Source: an uncultured Clostridia bacterium (GTDB lineage: Bacteria > Bacillota > Clostridia > TANB77 > UBA1234). Taken from it: a stretch of DNA of 64,000 nt. Under the pieces are notes generated by a model. It worked only from the letters and a program-made list of their open reading frames with translations. It had not been told where the DNA came from and did no database searches. Location of the stretch: the NCBI GenBank assembly GCA_934132775.1, contig CAKPAA010000005.1:39066-103065 (forward strand). The letters run 5' to 3'. Position numbers and translations under genes: made by a program. Of the stretch, positions 8,881 through 18,336 are shown piece by piece (within the stretch, counting starts at the first letter, position 1; every line of letters begins with the position of its first letter).

Positions 8881-9110
8881 CTAAACAATGCTATAACACA
8901 GCCACCACTACTATAGTCTGACAATACTTTATGTTATTCATAAATTAAGCTCTGTGAGAGATTTATAGATGTCTTAAAACATCGTTAATTTCTTTCACAG
9001 AGCTTATAAATTTTATATTAAATTAAAATAATCCTTCAACGTACAGTATCTAGACAATGCTGTAATACAAGTCAGCACTATTGTAGTCTGACAATACTTT
9101 ACGTTATTCA
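8881..9110. repeat. Pair of 60-bp direct repeats around a long hairpin
   Basis: Two imperfect copies (8881-8940 and 9050-9110) share the 20-mer TAGTCTGACAATACTTTATG, with one change in the second copy, and a common CTA(A/G)ACAATGCT start. Between them lies a long hairpin (AAGCTCTGTGA at 8947-8957, complement at 8995-9005) with an inner hairpin. It fills the gap between the convergent Smr and tgt genes. It may be a decayed small mobile repeat or a bidirectional terminator. Confidence 0.6.
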
Positions 9111-9136
9111 AATTATCATAAATGGTACATTCTCTA

Positions 9137-10276
9137 TTAGCTCGGTCTCTTTCCATCAGGATAATATTTGCTATAAAATTCTTCTCTAAATTCTAGTAAT
9201 CTATCCTCTTCAATAGCTGTTCTAACATTTTCCATTAATCTTACTAAGAATCTCAAATTATGTATAGATAATAATCTAGCACCTAGTATCTCACCACATT
9301 TTATAAGATGTCTTATATATGCACGTGTATAATTTCTGCAAGTATAGCAGTCACATTCTGGATCTAATGGTGTAAAGTCTCTTTCATAAGTTGCATTTCT
9401 AACAACTAGTTTTCCGTAGGAAGTCAAAGCTGTGCCATTTCTTGCAATTCTTGTTGGTAGCACACAGTCACACATATCAATTCCTCTTACAACGGCTTCT
9501 ATTAGATAATCTGGCGTTCCAACGCCCATCAAATATCTTGGCTTGTTTTCAGGTAAAAATGGTGTTGTACTACCAAGTATATCATACATTAAGTCAGCAG
9601 GCTCGCCAACACTTAGCCCACCAACAGCATATCCTGGAAAGTCTAATTCAACTAATTGTTTAGCACTTATTTCTCTTAAATCTTTATACATTCCACCTTG
9701 TACAATTCCAAATAGACCTTGTCTTTCTGGATTCTTATTTGCTTCTTTACATCTCTTTGCCCATCTTGTAGTCCTCTCCATAGACTTTCTTGTGTATTCG
9801 TAGTCTGCTGGATAAGGTACACATTCGTCAAAAGCCATCATTATGTCTGAGCCAAGATTATTTTGAATTGATATCGATTTTTCTGGTGAAATGAACAATT
9901 TAGAGCCATCTAAGTGGGATTTAAAAGCAACTCCCTCCTCACTTATATTTCTTAAATCACTCAAACTAAAAACTTGGAAACCGCCACTATCTGTTAATAT
10001 AGCACCGTCCCAATTCATAAATTTATGTAGTCCACCAGCCTCAGCAACTAATTCATCACCTGGTCTCAAAAATAAATGATATGTATTTGACAAAATAATC
10101 TTCGCTTTTACCTCATCCCTCAATTCCTCAGGTGTCATTGCTTTTACTGTTCCACACGTTCCAACGGGCATAAAGACTGGTGTTTCTATTATTCCGTGTG
10201 GTGTATGAATTCTTCCACGTCTAGCTCCTGTTTTAGCATCTTTTTTTATCAATTCGTATCTAATTGGTTGTTCCAT
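9137..10276 (-). CDS. tgt: tRNA-guanine(34) transglycosylase
   Basis: The 379-residue enzyme exchanges guanine 34 of GUN-anticodon tRNAs for the queuosine precursor preQ1. The substrate pocket DSGGFQVFSL is intact, as is the catalytic loop around PRYLMGVGTPDYLIEAV and MCDCVLPTR with the nucleophilic aspartate. The C-terminal zinc site is DCYTCRNYTRAYIRHL. It begins 12 bases after queA, which supplies the next enzyme of the pathway, so the two form an operon. Confidence 0.97.
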   Translation of the reverse strand: MEQPIRYELIKKDAKTGARRGRIHTPHGIIETPVFMPVGTCGTVKAMTPEELRDEVKAKIILSNTYHLFLRPGDELVAEAGGLHKFMNWDGAILTDSGGFQVFSLSDLRNISEEGVAFKSHLDGSKLFISPEKSISIQNNLGSDIMMAFDECVPYPADYEYTRKSMERTTRWAKRCKEANKNPERQGLFGIVQGGMYKDLREISAKQLVELDFPGYAVGGLSVGEPADLMYDILGSTTPFLPENKPRYLMGVGTPDYLIEAVVRGIDMCDCVLPTRIARNGTALTSYGKLVVRNATYERDFTPLDPECDCYTCRNYTRAYIRHLIKCGEILGARLLSIHNLRFLVRLMENVRTAIEEDRLLEFREEFYSKYYPDGKRPS

Positions 10277-10288
10277 AAAATTCTCCTT

Positions 10289-11323
10289 TTATTTTATTAA
10301 CATTGCATCTCCAAAGCTGAAAAATCTATACTTTTGCTCTACTGCAATTTTGTATGTGTCTAATATCATTTCTCGCGTTGCAAGTGCTGAGATTAGCATC
10401 AATAACGTGCTTTCTGGCAAATGAAAGTTTGTTATTAAGTTATCTAAAACTTTGAACTTATATCCTGGATATATAAATATTTCTGTGTTTCCTTTTTGTG
10501 GCTTTAAAAATCCATTCTCATCAGCCGCACTTTCTACTGTTCTACAAGATGTCGTTCCAACGCAGAAAACCTTTCCACCATTTGCTTTCGTTTGATTTAT
10601 TATATCACAAGCCTCCTGTGATATTTCATAATATTCTGAGTGCATTTTGTGATCTTCTATATTTTCTTCTTTAACTGGTCTGAACGTTCCAAGCCCAACG
10701 TGTAATGTGACTCTTGCTATTTTTACTCCCTTATCTTCTATTTCTTTTAATAACTCTTTGGTAAAATGTAAACCAGCCGTTGGTGCTGCACTTGAACCAC
10801 TCACTTTTGCATAAACTGTTTGATATCTATCTTTCTCTTTTAGTTTTTCGTGTATATATGGTGGTAGTGGCATAACTCCTATTTTATCAAGTATCTCATT
10901 TAATATGCCATTAAATTCAAGCTTTACTTTTCTATTTCCGTCCTCAAATATATCTATTACTTCTGCTGTTAATAATACTTCATCATCTGATTTAAAATAG
11001 ATTTTAGTACCATTTTTGCATTTTTTACCCGGCTTTACCAAAACTTCCCATTCGTTATTTCCATAATCCTTTAAAAGTAGCATCTCAATTTTTTCATCTT
11101 TATCTGCCCTACTTCCATATATTCTAGCTGGTATTACTTTCGTTTCATTTATTACTAAACAATCATTAGGAGATATGTACTCTATTATATCTTTGAAAAC
11201 TCTATGTTCTATTTTTCCAGTTTTTCTATCTAGCACTAATAATCTTGATTCGTCTCTTTTATCCGCTGGTGATTGAGCTATTAGCTCTTCTGGTAGGTCA
11301 TAGTTAAAATCTGATAATTTCAT
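10289..11323 (-). CDS. queA: S-adenosylmethionine:tRNA ribosyltransferase-isomerase
   Basis: This 344-residue protein transfers the ribosyl group of SAM to preQ1 in tRNA, giving epoxyqueuosine. It starts with the typical MKLSDFNYDLPEELIAQSP and contains SGSSAAPTAGLHFT, LHVGLGTFRPV and GTTSCRTVES, all hallmark QueA segments. The ATG at 11323 is preferred over an earlier one nine codons upstream because AGGAAGAG lies just before it and the known N terminus begins there. It sits upstream of tgt and is separated from typA by a terminator. Confidence 0.97.
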   Translation of the reverse strand: MKLSDFNYDLPEELIAQSPADKRDESRLLVLDRKTGKIEHRVFKDIIEYISPNDCLVINETKVIPARIYGSRADKDEKIEMLLLKDYGNNEWEVLVKPGKKCKNGTKIYFKSDDEVLLTAEVIDIFEDGNRKVKLEFNGILNEILDKIGVMPLPPYIHEKLKEKDRYQTVYAKVSGSSAAPTAGLHFTKELLKEIEDKGVKIARVTLHVGLGTFRPVKEENIEDHKMHSEYYEISQEACDIINQTKANGGKVFCVGTTSCRTVESAADENGFLKPQKGNTEIFIYPGYKFKVLDNLITNFHLPESTLLMLISALATREMILDTYKIAVEQKYRFFSFGDAMLIK

Positions 11324-11350
11324 TTCATCTCTTCCTTCTTTTCTATTCAA

Positions 11351-11379
11351 AAAATGCTTTCCAAAAAGGAAAGCATTTT
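11351..11379 (-). terminator. Rho-independent terminator after typA
   Basis: A 12-bp stem (AAAATGCTTTCC / GGAAAGCATTTT) with an AAAAA loop and a minus-strand T-run lies between typA and queA. Confidence 0.85.
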
Positions 11380-11387
11380 CATTTTAC

Positions 11388-13205
11388 TTATTTCATCAAG
11401 CCGTTTGCTCTCATCCATCTAATTCTTGCTGTTGGATCCAAAATCTTCTTTCTTAATCTGATATTCTTTGGAGTAACTTCAACAAGTTCATCTTCAGCAA
11501 TATATTCAATTGCTTGTTCTAGGCTCATTATTCTTGGTGGAACTAATCTTAACGCATCATCACTACCTGAAGCTCTTGTGTTTGTTAAGTGTTTTTCTTT
11601 ACATACGTTAACTTCCATATCTTCTGGTCTTGGATTTTCACCAATAATCATTCCTTGATATACATCAACACCTGGTCCAATAAATAATGTTCCTCTCTCT
11701 TGTGCATTATATAGTCCATATGTGATTGATTTTCCTGTTTCAAATGCTATTAAAACACCTTTTGTTCTTGGAGAAATATCACCCTTAAATGGCTCATAAC
11801 CCATAAATACGTGGTTCATTATTCCATTACCTTTTGTATCTGTTAAGAATTCACTTCTATAACCAACTAAGCCTCTTGCTGGAATTTTAAACTCAAGTCT
11901 TGTATAACCTCTGTCACCAACAAGCATATTTGTCATTTCAGCCTTTCTTGTTCCCAATTTTTCTATTACAGCACCCGTAAATTCGTCTGGAACATCGATA
12001 ACAAGTTCTTCTATTGGCTCACATTTTACTCCGTCTATCTCTTTATATATAACAGATGGTCTTGATACCATAAACTCGAAACCTTCTCTTCTCATTGTCT
12101 CTATAAGAACCGATAAATGTAATTCTCCACGTCCAGATACTTTGAAACTATCTGGGCTATCTGTTTCTTCAACTCTCAAACTTACATTTGATTCAAGCTC
12201 TTTCATTAGTCTATCTCTCAAATGTCTTGAAGTAACGAATTGTCCTTCTCTTCCTGCAAATGGTCCGTTGTTAACACTAAATGTCATTGTTAATGTTGGT
12301 TCGTCAATATCTACAAATGGTATTGGTTCAGGATCATTAACATCTGCAATTGTTTCTCCAATATTTATATCTGGTATACCAACAACAGCAATAATATCTC
12401 CAGCAGGAGCTGATTCAATTTCAAATCTCTTTAAGCCTTGATATGTATATAATTTACCGATTTTAACATTTTGAACTTTTCCGTCTTTTCTGCATACTGC
12501 AACATTTTGTCCTTGTGTAATTGAACCTCTTTCAACTCTACCAATTGCAATCCTTCCAACGTAGTTATCATAGTCTATACTTGATACAAGCATTTGAAGT
12601 GGCTTATCTGGTTCTACTTTTGGTGCACCAACATAATTGATTATTGTCTCAAAAATAGGTGTCATATCTTTTCCCGGTTTATTCAAATCTAATGTTGCTG
12701 TTCCTTGTTTTCCTGATGCATATATAACTGGGAAACCTAATTGTTCATCATTTGCAGCTAAGTCAAAGAATAAATCTATAACTTCATCAACAACTGCTTC
12801 TGGACGAGCACCTGGTCTATCTATTTTATTTAATACAACGATTGGTTTTAAGTTTAATGCAAGAGCCTTTCTTAAAACAAATCTTGTTTGTGGCATAACG
12901 CCTTCAAATGCGTCAACCAATAGTAAAACGCCATCAACCATTTCAAGTACACGTTCAACTTCTCCGCCGAAATCTGCGTGTCCTGGAGTGTCTATTATGT
13001 TAATTTTGTAATCTCCATATTGCACTGATGTGTTTTTAGAAAGTATTGTAATTCCTCTCTCTTTTTCTAGGTCATTTGAGTCCATAACTCTTTCATCTAC
13101 GTGTTCATTCTCTCTAAATGTACCTGATTGTTTTAATAGAGCATCAACTAATGTTGTTTTGCCGTGATCGACGTGAGCTATAATAGCAACGTTTCTAATT
13201 TCCAT
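11388..13205 (-). CDS. typA: Ribosome-associated GTPase TypA/BipA
   Basis: This 605-residue translational GTPase is related to EF-G/LepA and acts on the ribosome under stress and low temperature. The G1 motif is AHVDHGKTT, G3 is DTPGHADFGGEVERV, and G4 is NKIDRPGARPE. Domain II, two alpha/beta domains and the TypA-specific C terminus (YIAEDELVEVTPKNIRLRKK) are complete. The ATG at 13205 follows GAGGGGAAG; an in-frame TTG at 13223 is less likely. It is monocistronic by its terminator. Confidence 0.97.
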   Translation of the reverse strand: MEIRNVAIIAHVDHGKTTLVDALLKQSGTFRENEHVDERVMDSNDLEKERGITILSKNTSVQYGDYKINIIDTPGHADFGGEVERVLEMVDGVLLLVDAFEGVMPQTRFVLRKALALNLKPIVVLNKIDRPGARPEAVVDEVIDLFFDLAANDEQLGFPVIYASGKQGTATLDLNKPGKDMTPIFETIINYVGAPKVEPDKPLQMLVSSIDYDNYVGRIAIGRVERGSITQGQNVAVCRKDGKVQNVKIGKLYTYQGLKRFEIESAPAGDIIAVVGIPDINIGETIADVNDPEPIPFVDIDEPTLTMTFSVNNGPFAGREGQFVTSRHLRDRLMKELESNVSLRVEETDSPDSFKVSGRGELHLSVLIETMRREGFEFMVSRPSVIYKEIDGVKCEPIEELVIDVPDEFTGAVIEKLGTRKAEMTNMLVGDRGYTRLEFKIPARGLVGYRSEFLTDTKGNGIMNHVFMGYEPFKGDISPRTKGVLIAFETGKSITYGLYNAQERGTLFIGPGVDVYQGMIIGENPRPEDMEVNVCKEKHLTNTRASGSDDALRLVPPRIMSLEQAIEYIAEDELVEVTPKNIRLRKKILDPTARIRWMRANGLMK

Positions 13206-13292
13206 TCTAATTCTTCCCCTCAAAATAGTTTATAATTTCTAAGTTACGTGTTCCCCGCACTTATAAAATCTTGCTTCATATCATCAGAATGC

Positions 13293-13321
13293 CCGACTAA
13301 ATGATATTCTCTTTTAGTCGG
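13293..13321. terminator. Hairpin after rpsA
   Basis: Arms CCGACTAAA and TTTTAGTCGG (one bulge) follow the rpsA stop on the minus strand. There is no long T-run on that strand, so its efficiency as a terminator is uncertain. Confidence 0.5.
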
Positions 13322-13339
13322 ACAAACATTGATTTTTTA

Positions 13340-14434
13340 TTATTCCTCAGTTTTAATTTCCTCAGAATCTTCTGTTGAAGCGCCTTCTAATTCACGAATT
13401 GAAAGTTCAATTCTCTTTTTATCTAAGTCAACTTCAACAACTTTTGCAGTAACTTCTTGACCAAGCTCCAAAGCATCTTGTGGCTTTGAAATTCTTCTAA
13501 CTGTAATGTTTGAAATGTGAACTAATGCTTCTAAACCATCTTCTAGTTCAACAAAAGCTCCAAAAGGTTTCATGCTAACAACTGTACCAGTTACAACATC
13601 CCCAACTTGGTATTTAACGTTAGCCCAAGGGTTATCTTCTGTTTTTCTATATCCCAATGAAATCTTCTTGTTTTCTTTATCAGCTTTCAAAACTGTTACT
13701 TCGATTTCTTGTCCAACTCTTAAAACTTCACTTGGATGTTTAATTGGCTTCCAAGAAATTTCTGAAATGTGAAGTAAGCCATCAACTCCACCAATATCAA
13801 CGAAAGCGCCGTAATCTGTTAGTTGTTTAACTGTTCCTTTGATTACTTTTCCTTCTTCGATTTCACTCCAAGTTTTTTCAACTTGCTTTTGTCTTTCTTC
13901 ATTAGCAAGCTTTCTTTCAGAACCAACAATCTTTCTCTTTTCTGGATTATATTCAATTACTTTTAAAGCAACGCATTTACCTTTATATTCAACAAGGTCT
14001 GTAACTTTCTTTGCAAGTTGTGTTTGTGGTACGAAAATTTTAATGTTTCCACATTCAGCTATAACACCACCATTTACAACTTCTGTTACTTTTGCATTTA
14101 TTGGCTTGTCTTCTTTTACGTTATTTTCAAATTCTTCTCTTAATTTTTTTGTCTCTAATCTCTTAGTTGATAAAAGAATATTACCTTGACCATTATTCAT
14201 TCTTAAAATATACGCCGTGATTTTATCACCAACTTTATATTTGTCAGTTGGCTTTTCGTCGCCGTACGTAAATTCATCTCTAGGTATAACACCATCTGCT
14301 TTATATCCTAAGTCAACGAAGATATCATCTCCAACGATGTCGACGATAGTACCTTCAACAACTGTTCCTTCCTCTAATCTTTTCAATGAGCTTTCATATA
14401 ACTCTGCAAAATTTTGTCCTTCATTATTTGACAT
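13340..14434 (-). CDS. rpsA: S1 RNA-binding protein, ribosomal protein S1 homologue
   Basis: The 364-residue protein consists of four S1 (OB-fold) domains: about residues 20-90, 105-170, 190-262 and 275-345. The third (GTVKQLTDYGAFVDIGGVDGLLHISEISW) and fourth are the best conserved. The Firmicutes S1 homologue is shorter than the six-domain E. coli protein, and this length fits. It binds mRNA and may assist initiation. In Clostridia this gene normally follows cmk/plsC/ispH. Here two ankyrin genes lie between plsC and rpsA, and ispH is not present. Confidence 0.93.
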   Translation of the reverse strand: MSNNEGQNFAELYESSLKRLEEGTVVEGTIVDIVGDDIFVDLGYKADGVIPRDEFTYGDEKPTDKYKVGDKITAYILRMNNGQGNILLSTKRLETKKLREEFENNVKEDKPINAKVTEVVNGGVIAECGNIKIFVPQTQLAKKVTDLVEYKGKCVALKVIEYNPEKRKIVGSERKLANEERQKQVEKTWSEIEEGKVIKGTVKQLTDYGAFVDIGGVDGLLHISEISWKPIKHPSEVLRVGQEIEVTVLKADKENKKISLGYRKTEDNPWANVKYQVGDVVTGTVVSMKPFGAFVELEDGLEALVHISNITVRRISKPQDALELGQEVTAKVVEVDLDKKRIELSIRELEGASTEDSEEIKTEE

Positions 14435-14561
14435 TGTAAAATCAATCCTTTCTTACTTTTTCTGCTAATAATTTGAATTTGAGTAGCATTTTAATAACAC
14501 ACCGTCAAAATCTTATTTATTATCCTATATTTAGCAAAAAAAGTCAATAGAAATAAGAAAA

Positions 14562-14597
14562 AAATAAGGGGGCATCTGTTGCGATGACCCCTTATTT
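14562..14597 (-). terminator. Terminator after the ankyrin genes
   Basis: Arms AAATAAGGGG and CCCCTTATTT form a 10-bp stem with a minus-strand T-run. A second stem (CCGAAAG / CTTTCGG, 14629-14661) lies between it and the ankyrin gene stop. Confidence 0.8.
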
Positions 14598-14699
14598 GAA
14601 TAAAAATTATTTTCTTTTGACTTTCATACCGAAAGCTTGATAAAAGTAAAAATCTTTCGGTACTTAATTTAGATTTTGTTAATTACCATCTTCCACTTC

Positions 14700-15632
14700 T
14701 TAGAGCTTTTTCAAATACCTCCATTTATCGTCGATAAAGCTATTCATCGTCCAAATCAGCCTTTCATCATCAGTCTTGCAAATTGCCTTCAAAGGTGTTT
14801 CAAGCTTTGCATTCATATTGTAAAGCGTTGCACCATTTTCCAACAAAATATTGAGATTTCTGATGGTATTAGGCTTGTAAATCGATGGCAAACCAGAATG
14901 TCCACCGTAAAAAATGTAATTGAGCGGTGTATTACTCTCGATATCAAGTGCGTCAACATTTGCACCATACTTAATGAGCAAATACGCAATTTCCGCGTTG
15001 ATACCTTTCATAACAGTATAGTGCAAAGGAGTGCGTCCAAAGTCATCTGCGAAATTCGGGTTTGCCCCATATTGCAATAGCATTTGAACCGTTTCAAAGT
15101 CATCTTCAACGACGAAATGCTCCAAAAGTGTCATTCCTTGTGAAGTTTTGCTTTTCACATTACCAATCTCAAAGCCAGCTTGGCAAAGCAAAAACAAAAC
15201 CTCCGTTTCCTTCCGCTTATACGGTGACCTCTGCAAAATTTTACTTCTGCAAGCATCGTGTTTGAGCATGCAGTCCAATACCATCGTATTTCTGCGAGAG
15301 TACATCAACCCATACAGATCTTCGCCGTCTTCATTTTTCACACTAAAATCGGCCCCAGAGTCGATTAAGTGCATGACATTGTACGACTTACTTTCAAGCC
15401 GCATCAAAGCGGTATCTCCGTGACAATCTTGTGCATTGAGATAAGCACCAGCCTTAATGAGGATATCAATAATCTGAGGATTACCGAATTCAGCCGCCTC
15501 CATAAGCAAGGTCTTACCGAAATCATCGCATTCGTTCACATCAAGCCCATTTTCAATGAGCCTTACGAGCTCAATACGATTCCACTCAGAAATTGCAAGC
15601 ACAGCCTGCAAATAATTTGACATATCTTTCAT
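14700..15632 (-). CDS. Ankyrin-repeat protein B
   Basis: The ~310-residue protein is built from ankyrin repeats (typical units GKTLLMEAAEFGNPQIIDILIKAGA and GRTPLHYTVMKG...LIKYGANVDALD). No signal peptide or membrane helix is seen, so it is probably cytoplasmic. The ATG at 15632 is selected because GAGAGGAG precedes it. The gene begins 16 bases after the first ankyrin gene and is co-transcribed with it. Codon use is richer in G/C than in the flanking housekeeping genes. Ankyrin proteins mediate protein binding; the partner is unknown. Confidence 0.88.
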   Translation of the reverse strand: MKDMSNYLQAVLAISEWNRIELVRLIENGLDVNECDDFGKTLLMEAAEFGNPQIIDILIKAGAYLNAQDCHGDTALMRLESKSYNVMHLIDSGADFSVKNEDGEDLYGLMYSRRNTMVLDCMLKHDACRSKILQRSPYKRKETEVLFLLCQAGFEIGNVKSKTSQGMTLLEHFVVEDDFETVQMLLQYGANPNFADDFGRTPLHYTVMKGINAEIAYLLIKYGANVDALDIESNTPLNYIFYGGHSGLPSIYKPNTIRNLNILLENGATLYNMNAKLETPLKAICKTDDERLIWTMNSFIDDKWRYLKKL

Positions 15633-15648
15633 AAAGCTTTTTCTCCTC

Positions 15649-16584
15649 TCAACACTCATACCAAGAAAAAACATCGCCAACATTCTTTACGCCATCTTGT
15701 GCAGAGTTTCCACCTATTACAAGATTTCTCTTGTAATAGATTTCACGAGGTGTCTCTCCTTTATTATTCGGTATTTCACCGGAAGCGCCTGCTTCAAGCA
15801 AAATGTTCAAAATCATAAGCAGCTTATCCTTATCGCAATAGCTCTTCACGCAATAGTGCATTGGAGTATTGCCAAATTTGTCTTTTTCATCAAATTTGGC
15901 ATTTGCTTTAAGCAACCGTCTTACAATTTTTTGGGAAGGACTTTTGGACTTTACAGCACAATGCAAAGCATTAGCACCGTGAGCATCAGTAAGATTAGGA
16001 TCTGCTCCCATTCTCAGCAGAGCATCCACGATTTTGTCATCGCCTTTCTCTACTACAAAGAAAAGCAGCGGTTCGCAATCAGGTCCTTCTCTCCAATTTA
16101 CGTCAATTCCAGCCTTCGGCAGAAGCTTAACAAAGCTTTCAGGCAAATTGGCCCACTGCATAATTGGTTCGATGCCGTGTTCCTCAACATTGTACATTCC
16201 ACCATTTTTGATTAACCACTCAGCAATATCAAAATGGCCTTCTCTTACCGCCAAATACAAGGGCTCATTTCCCCTGTAATCCTTGAAATTTGGCTTCGCA
16301 CCACGCATTATCAAAGCCATCACATTTTCACATTTGTTAGAAATAATAGCTTCGGCAAGAGGCGTCGTTCCGGATGGTGTCTTTTCATTTACATTTGCAC
16401 CATACCAAATGACAGACCGAATCATATCCGGCGTACCGTCCACAGCTGCTGTGGCCAAAAGTTCCGCTCTATGTTTGTTAAATTCTTTTCCGGTGAGTTC
16501 ATTTTCGAGACAATATCTAAGAGCTTTGATATTGCCGCTTCTAATTGCAAACCGAGCATTAGAACAAGCCTTGCTTTCTGTCAT
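15649..16584 (-). CDS. Ankyrin-repeat protein A
   Basis: This 311-residue protein is made of about eight ankyrin units, for example DGTPDMIRSVIWYGANVNEK, YRGNEPLYLAVREGHFDIAE and HGANALHCAVKS. The ATG at 16584 is chosen because GGGGGGAAAG precedes it. It is the first gene of a two-gene operon with ankyrin protein B. Both show higher GC and sit between plsC and rpsA, genes that usually neighbour each other, so the pair looks inserted. The tandem pair probably arose by duplication, although the two proteins are now quite different in sequence. Confidence 0.88.
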   Translation of the reverse strand: MTESKACSNARFAIRSGNIKALRYCLENELTGKEFNKHRAELLATAAVDGTPDMIRSVIWYGANVNEKTPSGTTPLAEAIISNKCENVMALIMRGAKPNFKDYRGNEPLYLAVREGHFDIAEWLIKNGGMYNVEEHGIEPIMQWANLPESFVKLLPKAGIDVNWREGPDCEPLLFFVVEKGDDKIVDALLRMGADPNLTDAHGANALHCAVKSKSPSQKIVRRLLKANAKFDEKDKFGNTPMHYCVKSYCDKDKLLMILNILLEAGASGEIPNNKGETPREIYYKRNLVIGGNSAQDGVKNVGDVFSWYEC

Positions 16585-16834
16585 ATACTTTCCCCCCAAA
16601 AATCAAAGTCAAATTGTAAAATTCCATCCAAGGTACCTCGCTTGTGATGACAACTCATCACTAAATTTTAGACTAATCCACTCTGTAATGCTCTTCTATT
16701 CACCATCTCCCTAAGTTGTTCTAAGAAAGTGTGTGAAAAACTCAGTTGCATCTTTCACACTAAAAATAAATATACCAGCCTCTACATTATACAGCCCTTT
16801 ACATATTATGTCAAATATTTTCAGATATAAAAAT

Positions 16835-16866
16835 AAATAACTCCAAATTCAACTTAGGAGTTATTT
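16835..16866 (-). terminator. Terminator after plsC
   Basis: Arms AAATAACTCC and GGAGTTATTT lie 13 bases after the plsC stop, with Ts following on the minus strand. Confidence 0.8.
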
Positions 16867-16878
16867 AAAATTTAAACA

Positions 16879-17469
16879 CTATTCTTCATTTTTCAAAGCC
16901 ATAATCTCATCTTTTAATCTATCCGTCAACATTACAACTTCCCTTGGATTTATTTCTTTACCTGTTGAATATTCATCCATAGTTATAGGTTTTCCTATCC
17001 TTATTTTAACCTTTGTAAATGGCTTATAGTTGCCTTCTATTCCAACTGGAATTATAGGAACATTTTCAGTCAAAGCAATCAAAGCTGCCCCTTTTTTCAG
17101 CTTAATGCCCTTTTCCATTCCATTTCTTGTGCCCTCAGGAAAAATCATAAGCAAATCACCTTGTTCCAGATACTTTTTAGAATCTTCTATTGCTTTCATA
17201 TCGCTTTTTCCCCTACTAACAGGATAACAACCAACTTCTCTCATTACCCAATTTTTAAATTTTGTATTAAACAACTCCTCCTTTGCCATTGGATGAATCA
17301 TTCTTTTTATAAATATTACTACCGATATTGAATCTAGCATATGTACGTGATTTGGACATATTATTGCAGGTTGCTCCTTAGGTATATTTTCTAACCCCTT
17401 TATGTCCAACTTATATACTAAATGACAATATATAGCCATTGCATTTTTTAATATCGTTCTTACTATCAT
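16879..17469 (-). CDS. plsC: 1-acyl-sn-glycerol-3-phosphate acyltransferase
   Basis: The 196-residue membrane-associated enzyme adds the second fatty acyl chain in phosphatidic acid synthesis. The acyltransferase motif I is NHVHMLD, in the NHxxxxD pattern with catalytic His and Asp. Motif III is FPEGTRN and motif IV is VPIIPVGIEG. An N-terminal hydrophobic helix anchors it. The ATG at 17469 follows AAAGGGG; an ATG five codons earlier overlaps the ribosome site. It follows cmk by about 95 bases, the common Clostridia arrangement. Confidence 0.94.
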   Translation of the reverse strand: MIVRTILKNAMAIYCHLVYKLDIKGLENIPKEQPAIICPNHVHMLDSISVVIFIKRMIHPMAKEELFNTKFKNWVMREVGCYPVSRGKSDMKAIEDSKKYLEQGDLLMIFPEGTRNGMEKGIKLKKGAALIALTENVPIIPVGIEGNYKPFTKVKIRIGKPITMDEYSTGKEINPREVVMLTDRLKDEIMALKNEE

Positions 17470-17563
17470 ATTTTCCCCTTTCAAAGTCTGATAAAATTTA
17501 AAAATATATTTATGCTTGTGTAACTATTTGTTACAAGCCTAAATATTAGACTCATTCTTCTAC

Positions 17564-18226
17564 TTAATCAACCTTTTCCAATATTATTTCGTGTATTTTT
17601 TCATAAACTTCATCTATTGTCAAATTCGAAGAATCTATAACAATAGCATCATCAGCAATTTTCAAAGCACCAACTGGCTTATTCATATCTATATTGTCTC
17701 TTTCGGTTATACTCTTTAACGTATCTTCATATGTAATTGAAATTCCTTTTTTTATCATTTCATCATATCTTCTTTTGGCACGAACTTCTGGCGAAGCCGT
17801 CAAATATATCTTCACATCAGCATTTGGAAACACAACAGTTGTTATATCTCTTCCTTCCATAACAACATTTTGATTCTCGCCTAGTTTTCTTTGCATTTCT
17901 ACTAACTTTTTTCTTATTTCAACAATAGCAGAAGTTGGTGAAACAGCCTCATTAACTCTTGGCGTTCGTATATCTTCTGTTACATCTTCATCATCTAAAA
18001 ATACATGTTGCTTATTTGAAATATTCATAAATTCTATACTTGTACTTTCCAGCAACTCATTTATTTTTTCTATATCATTAAGTGGTATATTATTATTCAA
18101 CATTTTCAAAGTTATGCACCTATACATAGCACCAGTATCAATGTACGTATAACCCAACTTTTTTGCCAATAAATCTGCTATTGTACCCTTACCTGTACCA
18201 GCAGGGCCATCAATTGCTATAATCAC
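17564..18226 (-). CDS. cmk: Cytidylate kinase
   Basis: The 220-residue kinase phosphorylates CMP and dCMP using ATP. The P-loop IDGPAGTGKGTIADLLAKKL lies at the N terminus, GAMYRC in the nucleotide-binding region, and GRDITTVVFPNADVKIYLTAS in the lid/core region. The start is taken as GTG at 18226, 6 bases after GGAGGTG. The frame extends three codons further to a GTG that is part of that ribosome site. It heads the cmk-plsC unit. Confidence 0.95.
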   Translation of the reverse strand: MIIAIDGPAGTGKGTIADLLAKKLGYTYIDTGAMYRCITLKMLNNNIPLNDIEKINELLESTSIEFMNISNKQHVFLDDEDVTEDIRTPRVNEAVSPTSAIVEIRKKLVEMQRKLGENQNVVMEGRDITTVVFPNADVKIYLTASPEVRAKRRYDEMIKKGISITYEDTLKSITERDNIDMNKPVGALKIADDAIVIDSSNLTIDEVYEKIHEIILEKVD

Positions 18227-18283
18227 GAAAAACACCTCCCATATTCAAATAACAAACATTGCTTTTTACCAATGCAATTATAT

Positions 18284-18312
18284 AATATAGGAGGTGTAAA
18301 ATCAATTCACAA
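18284..18312 (-). promoter_or_regulatory. Putative cmk promoter
   Basis: Minus-strand TTGTGA and TATATT are 17 bp apart. The 8-mer ACACCTCC in the spacer (18290-18297) is complementary to the cmk ribosome site at 18232-18239, so the two form an inverted repeat across the leader DNA. Confidence 0.5.
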
Positions 18313-18336
18313 TATGATTTTATTGCCAATCATCTA

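Noticed and set aside
13239..13332. A regulatory RNA between rpsA and typA
   Set aside because: Only one simple hairpin is present and the gap is short. It is more simply the end of the rpsA transcript.
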